Positions 8,461 to 16,884 are shown, counted from the stretch's first letter. The stretch is 64,000 bases of DNA from Streptomyces monashensis (GCF_001866665.1 NZ_MLYO01000024.1:62001-126000); one strand, 5' to 3'. The notes: generated by a model from the sequence alone, not told the origin. Numbers and translations: made by a program.

Positions 8461-9522
8461 TCACACCACCCGGGTGGCCCCCGCGAACGGCATCAGGTCG
8501 ATCGGGGCCAGCCGGACCGGCGCCGAGGAGTTGGGGGCGTGGATCATCTGCCCGCCTCCCACGTAGATGCCGACGTGACTGACGCCGGAGTAGAAGAACA
8601 CCAGGTCCCCGGGGCGCAGTTCGGAGCGGGAGACGCGTCGGCCCGCGTCGATCTGGGTGTAGGTGGTGCGGGGCAGGGCGATGCCGGCGGAGCGGTAGGC
8701 GGCCTGGACCAGGCCCGAGCAGTCGAAGGCGTGCGGACCGGTCGCGCCCCACACGTAGGGGCTGCCGAGCTTGGCGTAGGCGTAGGCGACGGCCGCTGCC
8801 GCACGCGTGTCGGGGGCCGTGACGGCCCCGGCCTGTGCCAGGGCGTCCCGGACGTGCGCGGCGGACCGGGAGGCGCGCTTCCGGGTGCCGTCGTCGCCGG
8901 TGACCTCGGACCGCTGCTGCGGCGTGAGCCGCGCCAGCAGCCGCCGCGCCTCGCCCAGTTTGCCGGTGACGGTCGCCTTCTGCCGCCGCAGCTCGGCCTG
9001 CCGGGAGCGCAACGACGTCAGCTGGACCCGCGCCGCGCCGCGCAACTGCTCGATCTCCCGCAGCTGTTCGCGCACCCGGGACACGGCGGCGGTCTGCCGG
9101 TCGCCGGCCCGCTCGGCGAACGAGGCGTCGGTCAGGTACCGGTCGGGGTTGTCGGAGAGGGCCAGTTGCCAGGCGGGCGAGAAGCCGCCGGCGCGGTACT
9201 GCGCCGTGGCGAACGAACCGAGCGCCTCCCGGGCCGAGTTGAGCCCGTCCTGCTTGCGGGCGGTCTCGTCGCGCAGGGCGTTGAGCCTGTGCAGGGTGGC
9301 GTCCGCCGTCTCCTTGGCGCCGTCGTACTTCTCGGTCGCGGCCTCGGCCTGCCGGTACAGCGCGTCCACCCTGGCCTTCACCTGCGCCGGTGTCGGCGGG
9401 GGCTCGGCGTGCGCAGAACCGCCGAACCCCGTAGCCGTGGCCGCGCCCGTCAGGGCGAGCGTGGCAGCGGTCCGGGCCGTGGGGCCGATCGGGCGTTGCC
9501 GGGGCTTGCGGTGCGCTGCCAC
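8461..9522 (-). CDS. Secreted NlpC/P60 peptidoglycan endopeptidase (RipA-like)
   Basis: About 353 residues from the GTG at 9522 (MAAHRKP, as in its paralogue); a GTG at 9534 is possible. An N-terminal signal sequence ends near SAHAEPP. A long coiled-coil region (VKARVDALYRQAEAATEKYD and onwards) precedes the C-terminal NlpC/P60 catalytic domain: active-site Cys in DCSGL, His in SHVGIYVGGG and the third polar residue in MIHAP. Such enzymes cleave D-Glu to diaminopimelate bonds in wall peptides, acting outside the membrane in growth, division or spore germination. The paralogue at 11.1-12.3 kb shares the architecture, but I see no riboswitch before this copy. Confidence 0.93.
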   Translation of the reverse strand: MAAHRKPRQRPIGPTARTAATLALTGAATATGFGGSAHAEPPPTPAQVKARVDALYRQAEAATEKYDGAKETADATLHRLNALRDETARKQDGLNSAREALGSFATAQYRAGGFSPAWQLALSDNPDRYLTDASFAERAGDRQTAAVSRVREQLREIEQLRGAARVQLTSLRSRQAELRRQKATVTGKLGEARRLLARLTPQQRSEVTGDDGTRKRASRSAAHVRDALAQAGAVTAPDTRAAAAVAYAYAKLGSPYVWGATGPHAFDCSGLVQAAYRSAGIALPRTTYTQIDAGRRVSRSELRPGDLVFFYSGVSHVGIYVGGGQMIHAPNSSAPVRLAPIDLMPFAGATRVV

Positions 9523-9983
9523 CTGGACTGTCACGTCCTTCCGTGCGACTCGACACGACTCGACGGCCGAGCGGTCCGTGCGCCGCGCGGTCCGGCCGAG
9601 CGGTGCCTGCGTCCGGCGGCGGCCCGCACGGGGGGAACGGGCCGCCGCCGGACCCTTCTCGGCGGTGGTGCCCGGCCGCCGCCCCTGGCCCGGGCGGTGA
9701 TGGGGAGCCGGTCACCTGGGGGAGGACGCTAGGCCGGAGTGTGACGAGCGGGTAACGCAGTGTGCGGAACTGGCCTCGACGGATCAGTAAGTGACCGTAT
9801 GTGATCGTGCGGCCGATCCGAAGTCGTTCCCTTCACGCAGCGTGATGACCGATGCGCGGAAAGCGGGGCAGGTACGAGGAGTGAGGTGCTATGGGCCGCA
9901 TATATGCAAGGTCCGCAGTAGGTGGCGGCCGGGCGCGGACGGCTGTGCCCGGGCCCGGTGACAGGCGACCGAATCGCCCGGAT
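9523..9983. other. Intergenic region, no gene found
   Basis: Divergent promoter space between the NlpC/P60 gene and a small membrane-protein gene. It must hold the hydrolase promoter, but I cannot fix it. A 31-codon ORF at 9891-9986 with a GAGGAG upstream exists; its stop lies in the probable -10 box of the next gene, so I do not call it. Confidence 0.4.
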
Positions 9984-9989
9984 TAGGCT
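9984..9989 (+). promoter_or_regulatory. Probable -10 box of a leaderless transcript
   Basis: TAGGCT ends eight bases before the ATG at 9998, and no ribosome-binding site precedes that ATG. This spacing is typical of leaderless Streptomyces mRNAs. A -35 box is not convincing. Confidence 0.45.
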
Positions 9990-9997
9990 CCGGCCTC

Positions 9998-10351
9998 ATG
10001 GACGTACTCATCCATCTCTTCGTCGGCCTGCACATCATCGGTATCGCCGCGCTGCTCGGCGGTTTCCTCACCCAGATGAAGGCGATGGGCCAGGGCACGG
10101 CCCGCTTCGTCCCCGGGATGCTGCACGGCGCGCTCACCATGCTCGTCACCGGAGTGGTGCTGGTCGGCCTCAACCAGGCCGGTGACCATCACATCAACAC
10201 CATCAAGATCGGTCTGAAGCTGGCGCTGCTGATCGTGATTCTCGGCCTGGTCTACGTCAAGCGCGACGAGGAGAAGGTCGAGAAGGGCGCCTTCGGGGTC
10301 GTCGGCCTGCTGACCGTGACGAACATCTTCGTCGCCGTCCTGTGGACCTGA
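9998..10351 (+). CDS. Small conserved integral membrane protein
   Basis: A 117-residue protein with three or four membrane helices: MDVLIHLFVGLHIIGIAALLGGFLTQM, LTMLVTGVVLVGLNQAGD, IGLKLALLIVILGLVYVKRD and FGVVGLLTVTNIFVAVLWT. A His (LHIIG) and paired His (DHHIN) at helix ends could be ligands, but there is no proven function. Translation is probably leaderless. The 3' end runs into the remains of an opposing transporter gene. Confidence 0.85.
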   Translation: MDVLIHLFVGLHIIGIAALLGGFLTQMKAMGQGTARFVPGMLHGALTMLVTGVVLVGLNQAGDHHINTIKIGLKLALLIVILGLVYVKRDEEKVEKGAFGVVGLLTVTNIFVAVLWT

Positions 10352-10978
10352 CGGCCGCCCGCCCCGCCGTACGGGCCGTGCGGACCTCGGCGGTGCCGAC
10401 CGCGAGCCACGCCGCCACCGCCACCGCCACCCACACCAGCACCCGCCCCGGCCACCGGAGCCACGGGACGCCCACGGCGGCCGCGACGGACAGCGTCGCC
10501 GCCGCCGTCATCCCGATCGGGAACACCGTCGACCACCGCCGTACGTCGTAGCCGGGCCGGGGCCGCGCCGCCTCGGCCGCCAGCAGGACGACGTACCAGG
10601 CCAGGGCCAGGACCGAGCAGCGCGACCGTCACCGCGCGCAGCGCATGCCGGTCGTCCTCGTTCCACAGGTACCGCCCCGCGTCACCCGCGGTGAGCAGCT
10701 TCGCCCCCGCCAGCGCCGAGATCGCCGCCGCCCCGCCCGCGATCCAGTGGGCGCCGGCCCCCTCCAGCACCTGCCGCGCATTGAAGCGCGCCAGGGCCAG
10801 GCCGTAGAGCGGCAGGCCCAGCCCAGGCGACACCGGCAACGACCAGCACCACCCGGGACACCGCCTCGGCGTCGGCCAGGGACAGCCCCACCGACACGAT
10901 GCCCGTCGCCATCACGGCGGACCCGGCCGCGGCCGGCCGCGCCGCCCACCACGCACGCAGAGCCGAGATACCGGACAC
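10257..10978 (-). pseudogene. Degraded TDT/SLAC1-type transporter (tellurite-resistance/dicarboxylate family)
   Basis: Three pieces of one protein lie in different frames. The N-terminal piece (from 10978) reads AARPAAAGSAVMATGIVSVGLSLAD, the first helix of the family. Near 10815-10830 the frame must change to continue as GLPLYGLALARFNARQVLEGAGAHWIAGGAAAISALAGAKLL. Around 10613, one extra base in GCTCGGTCCTGG shifts the frame again; the next frame continues with YDVRRWSTVFPIGMTAAATLSVAAAVGVPWLRWPG. The total is far shorter than the roughly 330 residues usual for the family, so the middle helices are missing. It is probably a deletion plus a frameshift; the single-base shift alone could be a sequencing error. 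The 3' end overlaps the neighbouring membrane-protein gene on the other strand. Confidence 0.7.
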
Positions 10979-11105
10979 GCGCCGATGCCAGGCAGCCGCT
11001 CCGGCCCGGCCGGAAAGGGCACGCGCGCGTGGGCGCCAAAACTACCGGTACGCGCGCGTGGCCGGGGCGGCACCGGCTACGCGTACGTGGGTACCGGAGC
11101 GGAGC

Positions 11106-12302
11106 TCAGCCCGGGCGGACCACGCTGTGGATGATCGATTCTCCGCCGTAGTACACCGATTCCTCGCGGACGTACGCGCCCGGCTTGGGGGCGTGGATCA
11201 TCATGCCGTTGCCGATGTAGAGGCCGACGTGGCTGATGTCGTCGTAGAAGAAGATCAGGTCGCCCGGGCGCGCGTCCGCCAGGGAAACCGTGGTGCCGGC
11301 GTTCACCTGGTCGTACGTGGTGCGCGGGAGCGCGACGCCGGCCGCCTTCCAGGCGGCCTGGGTCAGGCCCGAGCAGTCGTAGGAGCCCGGTCCGGTGGCG
11401 CCCCACACGTACGGCTTGCCGATCTGGGCGCGGGCGAAGGCGAGGGCCTTCTCGGCCTTCGTGTCGTACGAACTGGTCGACCCGGAAGATCCCGAGGACC
11501 CCGAAGAGGTGGAGCCCGTCGAGCCGGTGGACGTGGACCCGCCGGAGCCCGACGACGAGCCGGACGAACCGCTCTGCTGCCTGGCCTGCGCCGCGGCCTG
11601 CTGCTTCGCCAGCTCGGCCGCCTTGCGCGCCGCCTCCTGCTGCTTGGCCTGCTCGATCTGCGCGAGTCGCGCCTTCTCCTGCGCCGTCAGCTGCGAGAGC
11701 AGCTCGCGCGCGGAGGCGAGTTTCCTCTGGACGGTCGCCTTGGCCGTCTGGAGGTCCTGCTGCGAGGTGGTCAGCGTCTGGAGGCTCTCGGCGGCCTCCC
11801 GCCGCTTCTTCATCGTGGCGGCCTGATCGCCGATGTAGGCGTCGACCGCGCTCTTCTGGCGCGTGGTCAGCCGGTTCATCAGCTGGGTCTGGTCGAAGTA
11901 GTCCTGCGGGTCGTTCGCCAGCAGGAAGGTGGCCGTGCTCGGCGCGGCGGCGCCGGTGCGGTACTGGGCCGCGGCGAACGAACCCAGCTCCTCGCGGGCC
12001 TTGTTGAGGCTGTCGGTGCGGCGGGCGACCTCCTGGCGGAGGGCGTCGACGTGGCCGCGCTCCTTGCCGGTGCGCTCCTTGGCCGCGTCGTACTTCTCGG
12101 TCGCCGACTCCGCCTGCCGGTAGAGGTCGTCGACCTTCTTCTCCACCTCCTCCAGGCTCGGCCGGGTGTGGTCGGTGCTCGGGGCGGCCTCGGCGGTCTG
12201 GGACAGCATGGCTATGGAGGTGAGGGCGGCGGTGGCGAGAGCGGGGGTGCGTATACCCGCCGCGGTGGTCCCGCCGGGGCGCGGCTTGCGGTGCGACGCC
12301 AA
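11106..12302 (-). CDS. Secreted NlpC/P60 peptidoglycan endopeptidase under c-di-AMP control
   Basis: A 398-residue wall hydrolase starting with TTG (MASHRKPRPGG); GGAAGGAG lies nine bases before it. The signal peptide ends near QTAEAAPS. A coiled-coil domain (LEEVEKKVDDLYRQAESATEKYDAAKER to about residue 235) is followed by a Gly/Ser/Thr linker and the NlpC/P60 domain: catalytic Cys in YDCSGL, His in SHVGLYIGNG, and MIHAP. It should cut peptide cross-links in peptidoglycan outside the cell. The 5' leader is a c-di-AMP riboswitch. It is a paralogue of the gene at 8.5-9.5 kb and is divergent from pcrA. Confidence 0.95.
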   Translation of the reverse strand: MASHRKPRPGGTTAAGIRTPALATAALTSIAMLSQTAEAAPSTDHTRPSLEEVEKKVDDLYRQAESATEKYDAAKERTGKERGHVDALRQEVARRTDSLNKAREELGSFAAAQYRTGAAAPSTATFLLANDPQDYFDQTQLMNRLTTRQKSAVDAYIGDQAATMKKRREAAESLQTLTTSQQDLQTAKATVQRKLASARELLSQLTAQEKARLAQIEQAKQQEAARKAAELAKQQAAAQARQQSGSSGSSSGSGGSTSTGSTGSTSSGSSGSSGSTSSYDTKAEKALAFARAQIGKPYVWGATGPGSYDCSGLTQAAWKAAGVALPRTTYDQVNAGTTVSLADARPGDLIFFYDDISHVGLYIGNGMMIHAPKPGAYVREESVYYGGESIIHSVVRPG

Positions 12303-12319
12303 GGGAGGCGACTCCTTCC

Positions 12320-12478
12320 AATGGTCCGCCTACCGGGTTAGCTGTCGGGTTCGGGCGGTGGTTCGGAAGGGTTGCCCTACGGCGTCGTCCCGGACGGGAG
12401 TCGGCCGATTCACCCCAGGTTCGGTGGGTCCCCGGCTCCGGGCGCCCCGTACGGGACGGGCCGGACTCGGCGGGGGCC
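12320..12478 (-). ncRNA. c-di-AMP riboswitch (ydaO-yuaA type)
   Basis: Read on the minus strand, the leader of the NlpC/P60 gene has the conserved blocks of the ydaO class. These are GGAGCCGGGGACCCA, then GGGGTGAATCGG, and near the 3' end CCGAACCCGACAGC followed by TAACCCGGTAGGCGGAC. The order and spacing fit, and the last block ends about 20 bases before the start codon. In Streptomyces this class is known upstream of rpfA and NlpC/P60 genes, and in general turns expression off when c-di-AMP is high. The 5' boundary is approximate. Confidence 0.93.
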
Positions 12479-12500
12479 GCGCACGCGGCCCGACGGCAAC

Positions 12501-12521
12501 CTAGCCAACTCGTGTGGCTAG
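12501..12521. promoter_or_regulatory. 7-bp inverted repeat upstream of the riboswitch
   Basis: CTAGCCA (12501-12507) and TGGCTAG (12515-12521) are perfect inverted copies with a 7-base spacer, just upstream of the riboswitch in the divergent space with pcrA. It may be an operator; no regulator is known. Confidence 0.35.
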
Positions 12522-12661
12522 TGTGAAGGTTGGTGCGTGATATGTCCGATACATTTTCGTGATCCGAGGCCGGAATCATGTCCGGGTCATCGGGTGATTC
12601 CGCTGAGTAAGGGGTGTTCGCCCCTCCGTGCGTGAGGTCTTCTTCCCGGGACGGCGACCGG

Positions 12662-12684
12662 TTGTCGGTGGGGCGCCCTAGACT
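12662..12684 (+). promoter_or_regulatory. RecA-NDp (PafBC-type) DNA-damage promoter of pcrA
   Basis: TTGTCGGTGGG, six bases, then TAGACT. The known actinobacterial RecA-independent damage promoter is TTGTCAGTGNC-N6-TAGGGT, so the first block differs in two positions and the -10 keeps TAG and the final T. The -10 ends nine bases before the pcrA ATG, so the mRNA is nearly or fully leaderless. Confidence 0.65.
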
Positions 12685-12693
12685 CGGAGAGCG

Positions 12694-15186
12694 ATGAGCA
12701 GCCTCTTTGACGACAGCTTCCTGGCGGACCTCCAGCCCCCGAGCGGGCGCGAGGAGGAGCCTCCGCCGCCGCCCGAGGACGATCACGCTCCGGAGCCGCT
12801 TCCGGACGATCTGTTCGGCGGGAAGTTCGACGCGCCGCCGGACCGGGACTCCTACTACCGCGACGGCGCCCCCCGCCCCGCGCTCGACGCGGCGACGCTG
12901 CTGGAGGGGCTGAACGACAACCAGCGCGCCGCGGTCGTGCACGCCGGTTCCCCGCTGCTCATCGTCGCCGGCGCCGGCTCCGGCAAGACCCGTGTGCTCA
13001 CCCACCGCATCGCCCACCTGCTCGCCGAGCGGAGCGTGCACCCGGGCCAGATCCTCGCGATCACCTTCACCAACAAGGCCGCGGGCGAGATGAAGGAGCG
13101 CGTCGAGCAGCTCGTCGGCCCCCGCGCGCACGCGATGTGGGTGATGACCTTCCACAGCGCGTGCGTGCGCATCCTGCGCCGCGAGTCGAAGAGGCTCGGT
13201 TTCACGTCGTCGTTCTCGATCTACGACGCCGCCGACAGCAAGCGCCTGATGGCCCTGGTCTGCCGCGACCTGGACCTCGACCCCAAGCGCTTCCCGCCCA
13301 AGTCCTTCAGCGCCAAGATCAGCAATCTGAAGAACGAGCTGATCGACGAGGAGGACTTCGCCGCCCAGGCCGCCGACGGCTTCGAGAAGACCCTCGCCCA
13401 GGCCTACGCGCTCTACCAGTCCCGCCTCCGCGAGGCCAACGCGCTCGACTTCGACGACCTGATCATGACGACGGTCAATCTGCTGCGCGCCTTCCCGGAC
13501 GTCGCCGAGCACTACCGCCGCCGCTTCCGGCACGTGCTGGTCGACGAGTACCAGGACACCAACCACGCCCAGTACGCACTGGTCCGCGAGCTGGTCGGCA
13601 CCGTCGAGCGCGCCGACGAGGACGTCGCCACCCCGCCGGACGAGCACGACCTCCCGCCCGCCGAGCTGTGCGTCGTCGGTGACGCGGACCAGTCGATCTA
13701 CGCCTTCCGGGGCGCGACGATCCGCAACATCCTCCAGTTCGAGGAGGACTACCCGAACGCGACGACGATCCTGCTGGAGCAGAACTACCGCTCCACGCAG
13801 ACGATCCTGAGCGCCGCCAACGCGGTCATCGAGCGCAACGAGTCCCGCCGCCCGAAGAACCTGTGGACCAACGCGGGCGCCGGAGCCCAGATCACCGGTT
13901 ACGTCGCCGACACCGAGCACGACGAGGCCCAGTTCGTCGCCGACGAGATAGACCGCCTGGTCGACGCGGGTGACGCCAAGGCGGGCGATATGGCCGTCTT
14001 CTACCGCACCAACGCCCAGTCCCGTGTCTTCGAAGAGGTCTTCATCCGCGTCGGCCTGCCCTACAAGGTCGTCGGCGGCGTCCGCTTCTACGAGCGCAAG
14101 GAGGTCCGGGACGTCCTGGCCTACCTGCGCGTTCTCGCCAACCCCGAGGACTCGGTGCCGCTGCGCCGCATCCTCAATGTCCCCAAGCGGGGCATCGGCG
14201 AGCGCGCCGAGGCGATGATCGACGCCCTCTCCCAGCGCGAGAAGATCAGCTTCCCGCAGGCGCTCAAGCGCGTGGACGAGGCCTACGGCATGGCCGCGCG
14301 CTCCACCAACGCGGTCAAGCGGTTCAACACGCTGATGGAGGACCTGCGCACCATCGTGGAGTCCGGCGCCGGACCGGCCACGGTCCTGGAGGCCATACTC
14401 GAACGCACCGGATATCTGGCCGAGTTGCAGTCCTCCACCGACCCGCAGGACGAGACCCGCATCGAGAACCTCCAGGAACTCGCCGCCGTGGCCCTGGAGT
14501 TCGAACAGGAGCGCGCCGAGGGGGAGCAGGGCACGCTGGCCGACTTCCTGGAGAAGGTGGCGCTCGTCGCCGACTCCGACCAGATCCCCGACGAGGACGA
14601 GGAAGGCGCCGGCGTCATCACCCTGATGACCCTGCACACCGCCAAGGGCCTGGAGTTCCCGGTCGTCTTCCTGACCGGCATGGAGGACGGCGTCTTCCCG
14701 CACATGCGCGCCCTCGGCCAGACCAAGGAGCTGGAGGAGGAGCGGCGCCTGGCGTACGTCGGCATCACGCGCGCGCGTGAGCGGCTGTACCTCACCCGGT
14801 CGTCCATGCGCAGCGCCTGGGGCCAGCCGTCGTACAACCCGCCCTCACGCTTCCTGGAGGAGATCCCGACCGCACACCTGGAGTGGAAGCGGACAGGCGC
14901 GACGGCGCCGGTCTCCTCCGGACCGGCCTCCGGGATCGCCGCCTCGCTGTCCTCGTCCCGCTCGCGCTCGTCGGCCGCGGGCGCGTCCGGATTCGCCACC
15001 CGGCGTACGACGGACAAGCCGGCGGTGTCGCTGGCGGTCGGCGACCGGGTCACCCACGACCAGTTCGGGCTCGGCACGGTCGTCGCGGTGGCGGGCGCCG
15101 ACGACAAGGCCCAGGCGACGATCGACTTCGGCGACGGCAAGCCGAAGCGGCTGCTGCTGCGGTACGCGCCGGTCGAGAAGCTGTAG
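12694..15186 (+). CDS. pcrA: ATP-dependent DNA helicase PcrA/UvrD
   Basis: An 830-residue superfamily 1A 3'-5' helicase for nucleotide-excision and mismatch-type repair and removal of RecA filaments. A Pro/Asp-rich N-terminal tail of about 70 residues precedes motif I: the Q region LNDNQRAAVV, then GAGSGKT at residues 93-99. Motif Ia is ITFTNKAAGEM, motif II VDEYQDTN near residue 283, motif III GDADQSIYAFRGA, motif IV EQNYRST, motif V TLHTAKGLEF and motif VI YVGITRARERLYL. The C-terminus has the PcrA tail (VGDRVTHDQFGLGTVV), a tudor-like RNA-polymerase-binding module. All motifs are intact. It starts at an ATG just behind a damage-type promoter and is divergent from the riboswitch-controlled hydrolase. 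Confidence 0.97.
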   Translation: MSSLFDDSFLADLQPPSGREEEPPPPPEDDHAPEPLPDDLFGGKFDAPPDRDSYYRDGAPRPALDAATLLEGLNDNQRAAVVHAGSPLLIVAGAGSGKTRVLTHRIAHLLAERSVHPGQILAITFTNKAAGEMKERVEQLVGPRAHAMWVMTFHSACVRILRRESKRLGFTSSFSIYDAADSKRLMALVCRDLDLDPKRFPPKSFSAKISNLKNELIDEEDFAAQAADGFEKTLAQAYALYQSRLREANALDFDDLIMTTVNLLRAFPDVAEHYRRRFRHVLVDEYQDTNHAQYALVRELVGTVERADEDVATPPDEHDLPPAELCVVGDADQSIYAFRGATIRNILQFEEDYPNATTILLEQNYRSTQTILSAANAVIERNESRRPKNLWTNAGAGAQITGYVADTEHDEAQFVADEIDRLVDAGDAKAGDMAVFYRTNAQSRVFEEVFIRVGLPYKVVGGVRFYERKEVRDVLAYLRVLANPEDSVPLRRILNVPKRGIGERAEAMIDALSQREKISFPQALKRVDEAYGMAARSTNAVKRFNTLMEDLRTIVESGAGPATVLEAILERTGYLAELQSSTDPQDETRIENLQELAAVALEFEQERAEGEQGTLADFLEKVALVADSDQIPDEDEEGAGVITLMTLHTAKGLEFPVVFLTGMEDGVFPHMRALGQTKELEEERRLAYVGITRARERLYLTRSSMRSAWGQPSYNPPSRFLEEIPTAHLEWKRTGATAPVSSGPASGIAASLSSSRSRSSAAGASGFATRRTTDKPAVSLAVGDRVTHDQFGLGTVVAVAGADDKAQATIDFGDGKPKRLLLRYAPVEKL

Positions 15187-15194
15187 ACGCAGTG

Positions 15195-15235
15195 GACGGT
15201 GTGGGCCCCGCCGGATCGGCGGGGCCCACACCGTC
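15195..15235. terminator. Strong bidirectional terminator after pcrA
   Basis: A perfect 19-bp inverted repeat (15195-15213 against 15217-15235) with a three-base loop GAT lies between the convergent pcrA and M23 peptidase genes. It is extremely GC-rich and probably stops transcription from both sides. Confidence 0.88.
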
Positions 15236-15259
15236 AAGGCTCACGTCGGGATACGCGGC

Positions 15260-16708
15260 TCAGGTCGGGTCCAGGTCATGGCTGCGCAGCCACGGCAGCG
15301 GGTCCACGGCCGCCCCGCCCGCCGGGTGCACCTCGAAGTGCAGGTGCGGCCCGGTGGAGTTGCCGGAGTTGCCGGAGTAGGCGATCGGCTGGCCGGCCTT
15401 GACGGACGTGCCCGCGGGGACCTGGTAGCTGGACAGGTGGCAGTACCAGGTCTCCGTGCCGTCCTTCGCCGTCAGTATCAGCATGTTGCCGTAGGCGCTG
15501 TTCCACTTGGTGGTGACGGTGCCGTCGGTGGCGGCCATCACCGTGGTGCCGTAGGAGACGGGGAAGTCGATGCCCGTGTGCACCGACATCCAGTTCACGC
15601 CGGCCTGGCCGAAGTAGGCGCTGAGGCCCTTCTGCGTGACCGGCAGGACGAACTTGGGGCGCAGCCGCTCCTTGAGCGCGGCCTCCGCGAGGGCCTTCTT
15701 GCGGTCCTGCTCCTGCTGGTTCTTGAGGTCGATCCGCTCCTGTGTCCGGCTGGCCCGGTCGGCGAAGTCGTGGGCGTCGGCGGAGAGCGTCTTGAGCTGG
15801 GCGTCCAGCTTGCTGTTGGCGATCGCCGGCTTGACCGCGTGCGCGTCCGCGGCGGTGGCGGCGGTGTCCTTGCCGTCGTCGCTGAACGCGCCGACCGAGG
15901 CGACGGCGATCCCGGCGACGCCCATCACACAGGCCGAGGGCACGGCGACGGTCAGCAGCGCGGAGCGCTTGGCGGGCGTGCGGCGCCGGGAGCGCGCGGC
16001 GTTGCGCGCGCCCTCGCGGGTCGTCGGCGGGGTCTCTTCCTGGCCCTCCAACAGGCCGTTCACGGCGGGTCGTTCATCCGTTCCGGTGCCCACCGGGTCG
16101 TCGGCGACGTACCCCGTCTGAGGGAAAGCCGCGGTCAGGTCGTCGACCTGCTCGAACGTGGCAGTGGGCTGCTGATCGAACGGCTCGCCGGCCTGCTCGG
16201 GCCCGGCCTGGCCGGGGGAGTTCCACTGGGTGGCGTCGTACGCGCCGGTCTCGAAGCTCTGGGTGCCCCACTCCCACTGCTGGGTCATGCCGCCGGGCTG
16301 CTCGGGCTGCAGCCAGCCGCTCGTGTCCCACTGTCCGCCGGCGTCATGGCTCGTGGCCTGCGGGGGAACGGTCCAGGCGGTGGCGTCGTGCACGCCGGAG
16401 TCGTAGGCGGCGTGATGCTGGGCAGCGTACGCGTCGTAGTGCGGCGTCGGGCTGGTCTGCCACTGCGTCGTGTCGTAGGCGCCGGTGGTCTGCCGGCCGG
16501 GCAGGCTGCCGAAGAGCGGGTCGGCGTGGAAGGTGCCGGTGGTGTCGTGGGAGTGAGCAAAACCGGTGGCGTCGTAGCCGCCGTACGTGGTGAAGTCGCC
16601 GTAGGGGGCTTCGTGCGTCCCGTACGCCGCGTGGCCGTAGTGCGCGAAGGAGGCGTCGGAAGCCGGGGCCGGGGTGGTCATGGTCCCCGACGGGTGACGT
16701 TCGTTCAC
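15260..16708 (-). CDS. Membrane-anchored M23 peptidoglycan endopeptidase
   Basis: A 482-residue protein from the GTG at 16708; an ATG at 16681 (MTTPAPASDASF) is the alternative. The first 200 residues are a cytoplasmic low-complexity region rich in Tyr, Thr, Gln and Asp with repeated AYDTTQW-like units. A membrane helix follows (LLTVAVPSACVMGVAGIAVASVGAF), then a coiled coil and the LytM/M23 domain. Zinc ligands are visible: HTGIDFPV (His and Asp), and HLHFEVHP. It should cleave wall cross-bridges outside the cell or activate another hydrolase. The long Tyr-rich cytoplasmic tail is unusual for a plain hydrolase and may bind division or polar-growth proteins. Confidence 0.92.
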   Translation of the reverse strand: MNERHPSGTMTTPAPASDASFAHYGHAAYGTHEAPYGDFTTYGGYDATGFAHSHDTTGTFHADPLFGSLPGRQTTGAYDTTQWQTSPTPHYDAYAAQHHAAYDSGVHDATAWTVPPQATSHDAGGQWDTSGWLQPEQPGGMTQQWEWGTQSFETGAYDATQWNSPGQAGPEQAGEPFDQQPTATFEQVDDLTAAFPQTGYVADDPVGTGTDERPAVNGLLEGQEETPPTTREGARNAARSRRRTPAKRSALLTVAVPSACVMGVAGIAVASVGAFSDDGKDTAATAADAHAVKPAIANSKLDAQLKTLSADAHDFADRASRTQERIDLKNQQEQDRKKALAEAALKERLRPKFVLPVTQKGLSAYFGQAGVNWMSVHTGIDFPVSYGTTVMAATDGTVTTKWNSAYGNMLILTAKDGTETWYCHLSSYQVPAGTSVKAGQPIAYSGNSGNSTGPHLHFEVHPAGGAAVDPLPWLRSHDLDPT

Positions 16709-16756
16709 CAACTTCTCTTTCGCCTCGACAACAGGGGCTGCCAGAGCAGTGCGGCG

Positions 16757-16786
16757 ACTGTACCCGCCGGTACCTGGGCGCGACAA
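16757..16786 (-). promoter_or_regulatory. Vegetative-type promoter of the M23 peptidase gene
   Basis: On the minus strand TTGTCG and TACAGT are separated by 18 bases (-35 at 16781-16786, -10 at 16757-16762), which fits a housekeeping sigma factor. It would give a leader of about 40 bases. Confidence 0.55.
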
Positions 16787-16884
16787 TCTTCAGCCGGTTT
16801 CGCGTGGGCCGGAAACGGGCGATCGGCGGTCTTTCGGGGGACGCCGGAGACGAGTTTGGCCGAGAGTTCGATGAGCGTTCGACG

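Noticed and set aside
9891..9986. 31-codon ORF with GAGGAG upstream, a possible leader peptide
   Set aside because: Its stop codon lies inside the probable -10 box (TAGGCT) of the leaderless gene at 9998, so it would not be on that transcript; no similarity is recognisable.
11021..11061. Two copies of ACGCGCGCGTGG downstream of the NlpC/P60 gene
   Set aside because: Short alternating GC words are common in such DNA; the copies do not form a convincing terminator or site.
11077..14703. Very long minus-strand frame across the hydrolase, riboswitch and pcrA
   Set aside because: It is antisense to pcrA and crosses the riboswitch; the translated text has no domain.
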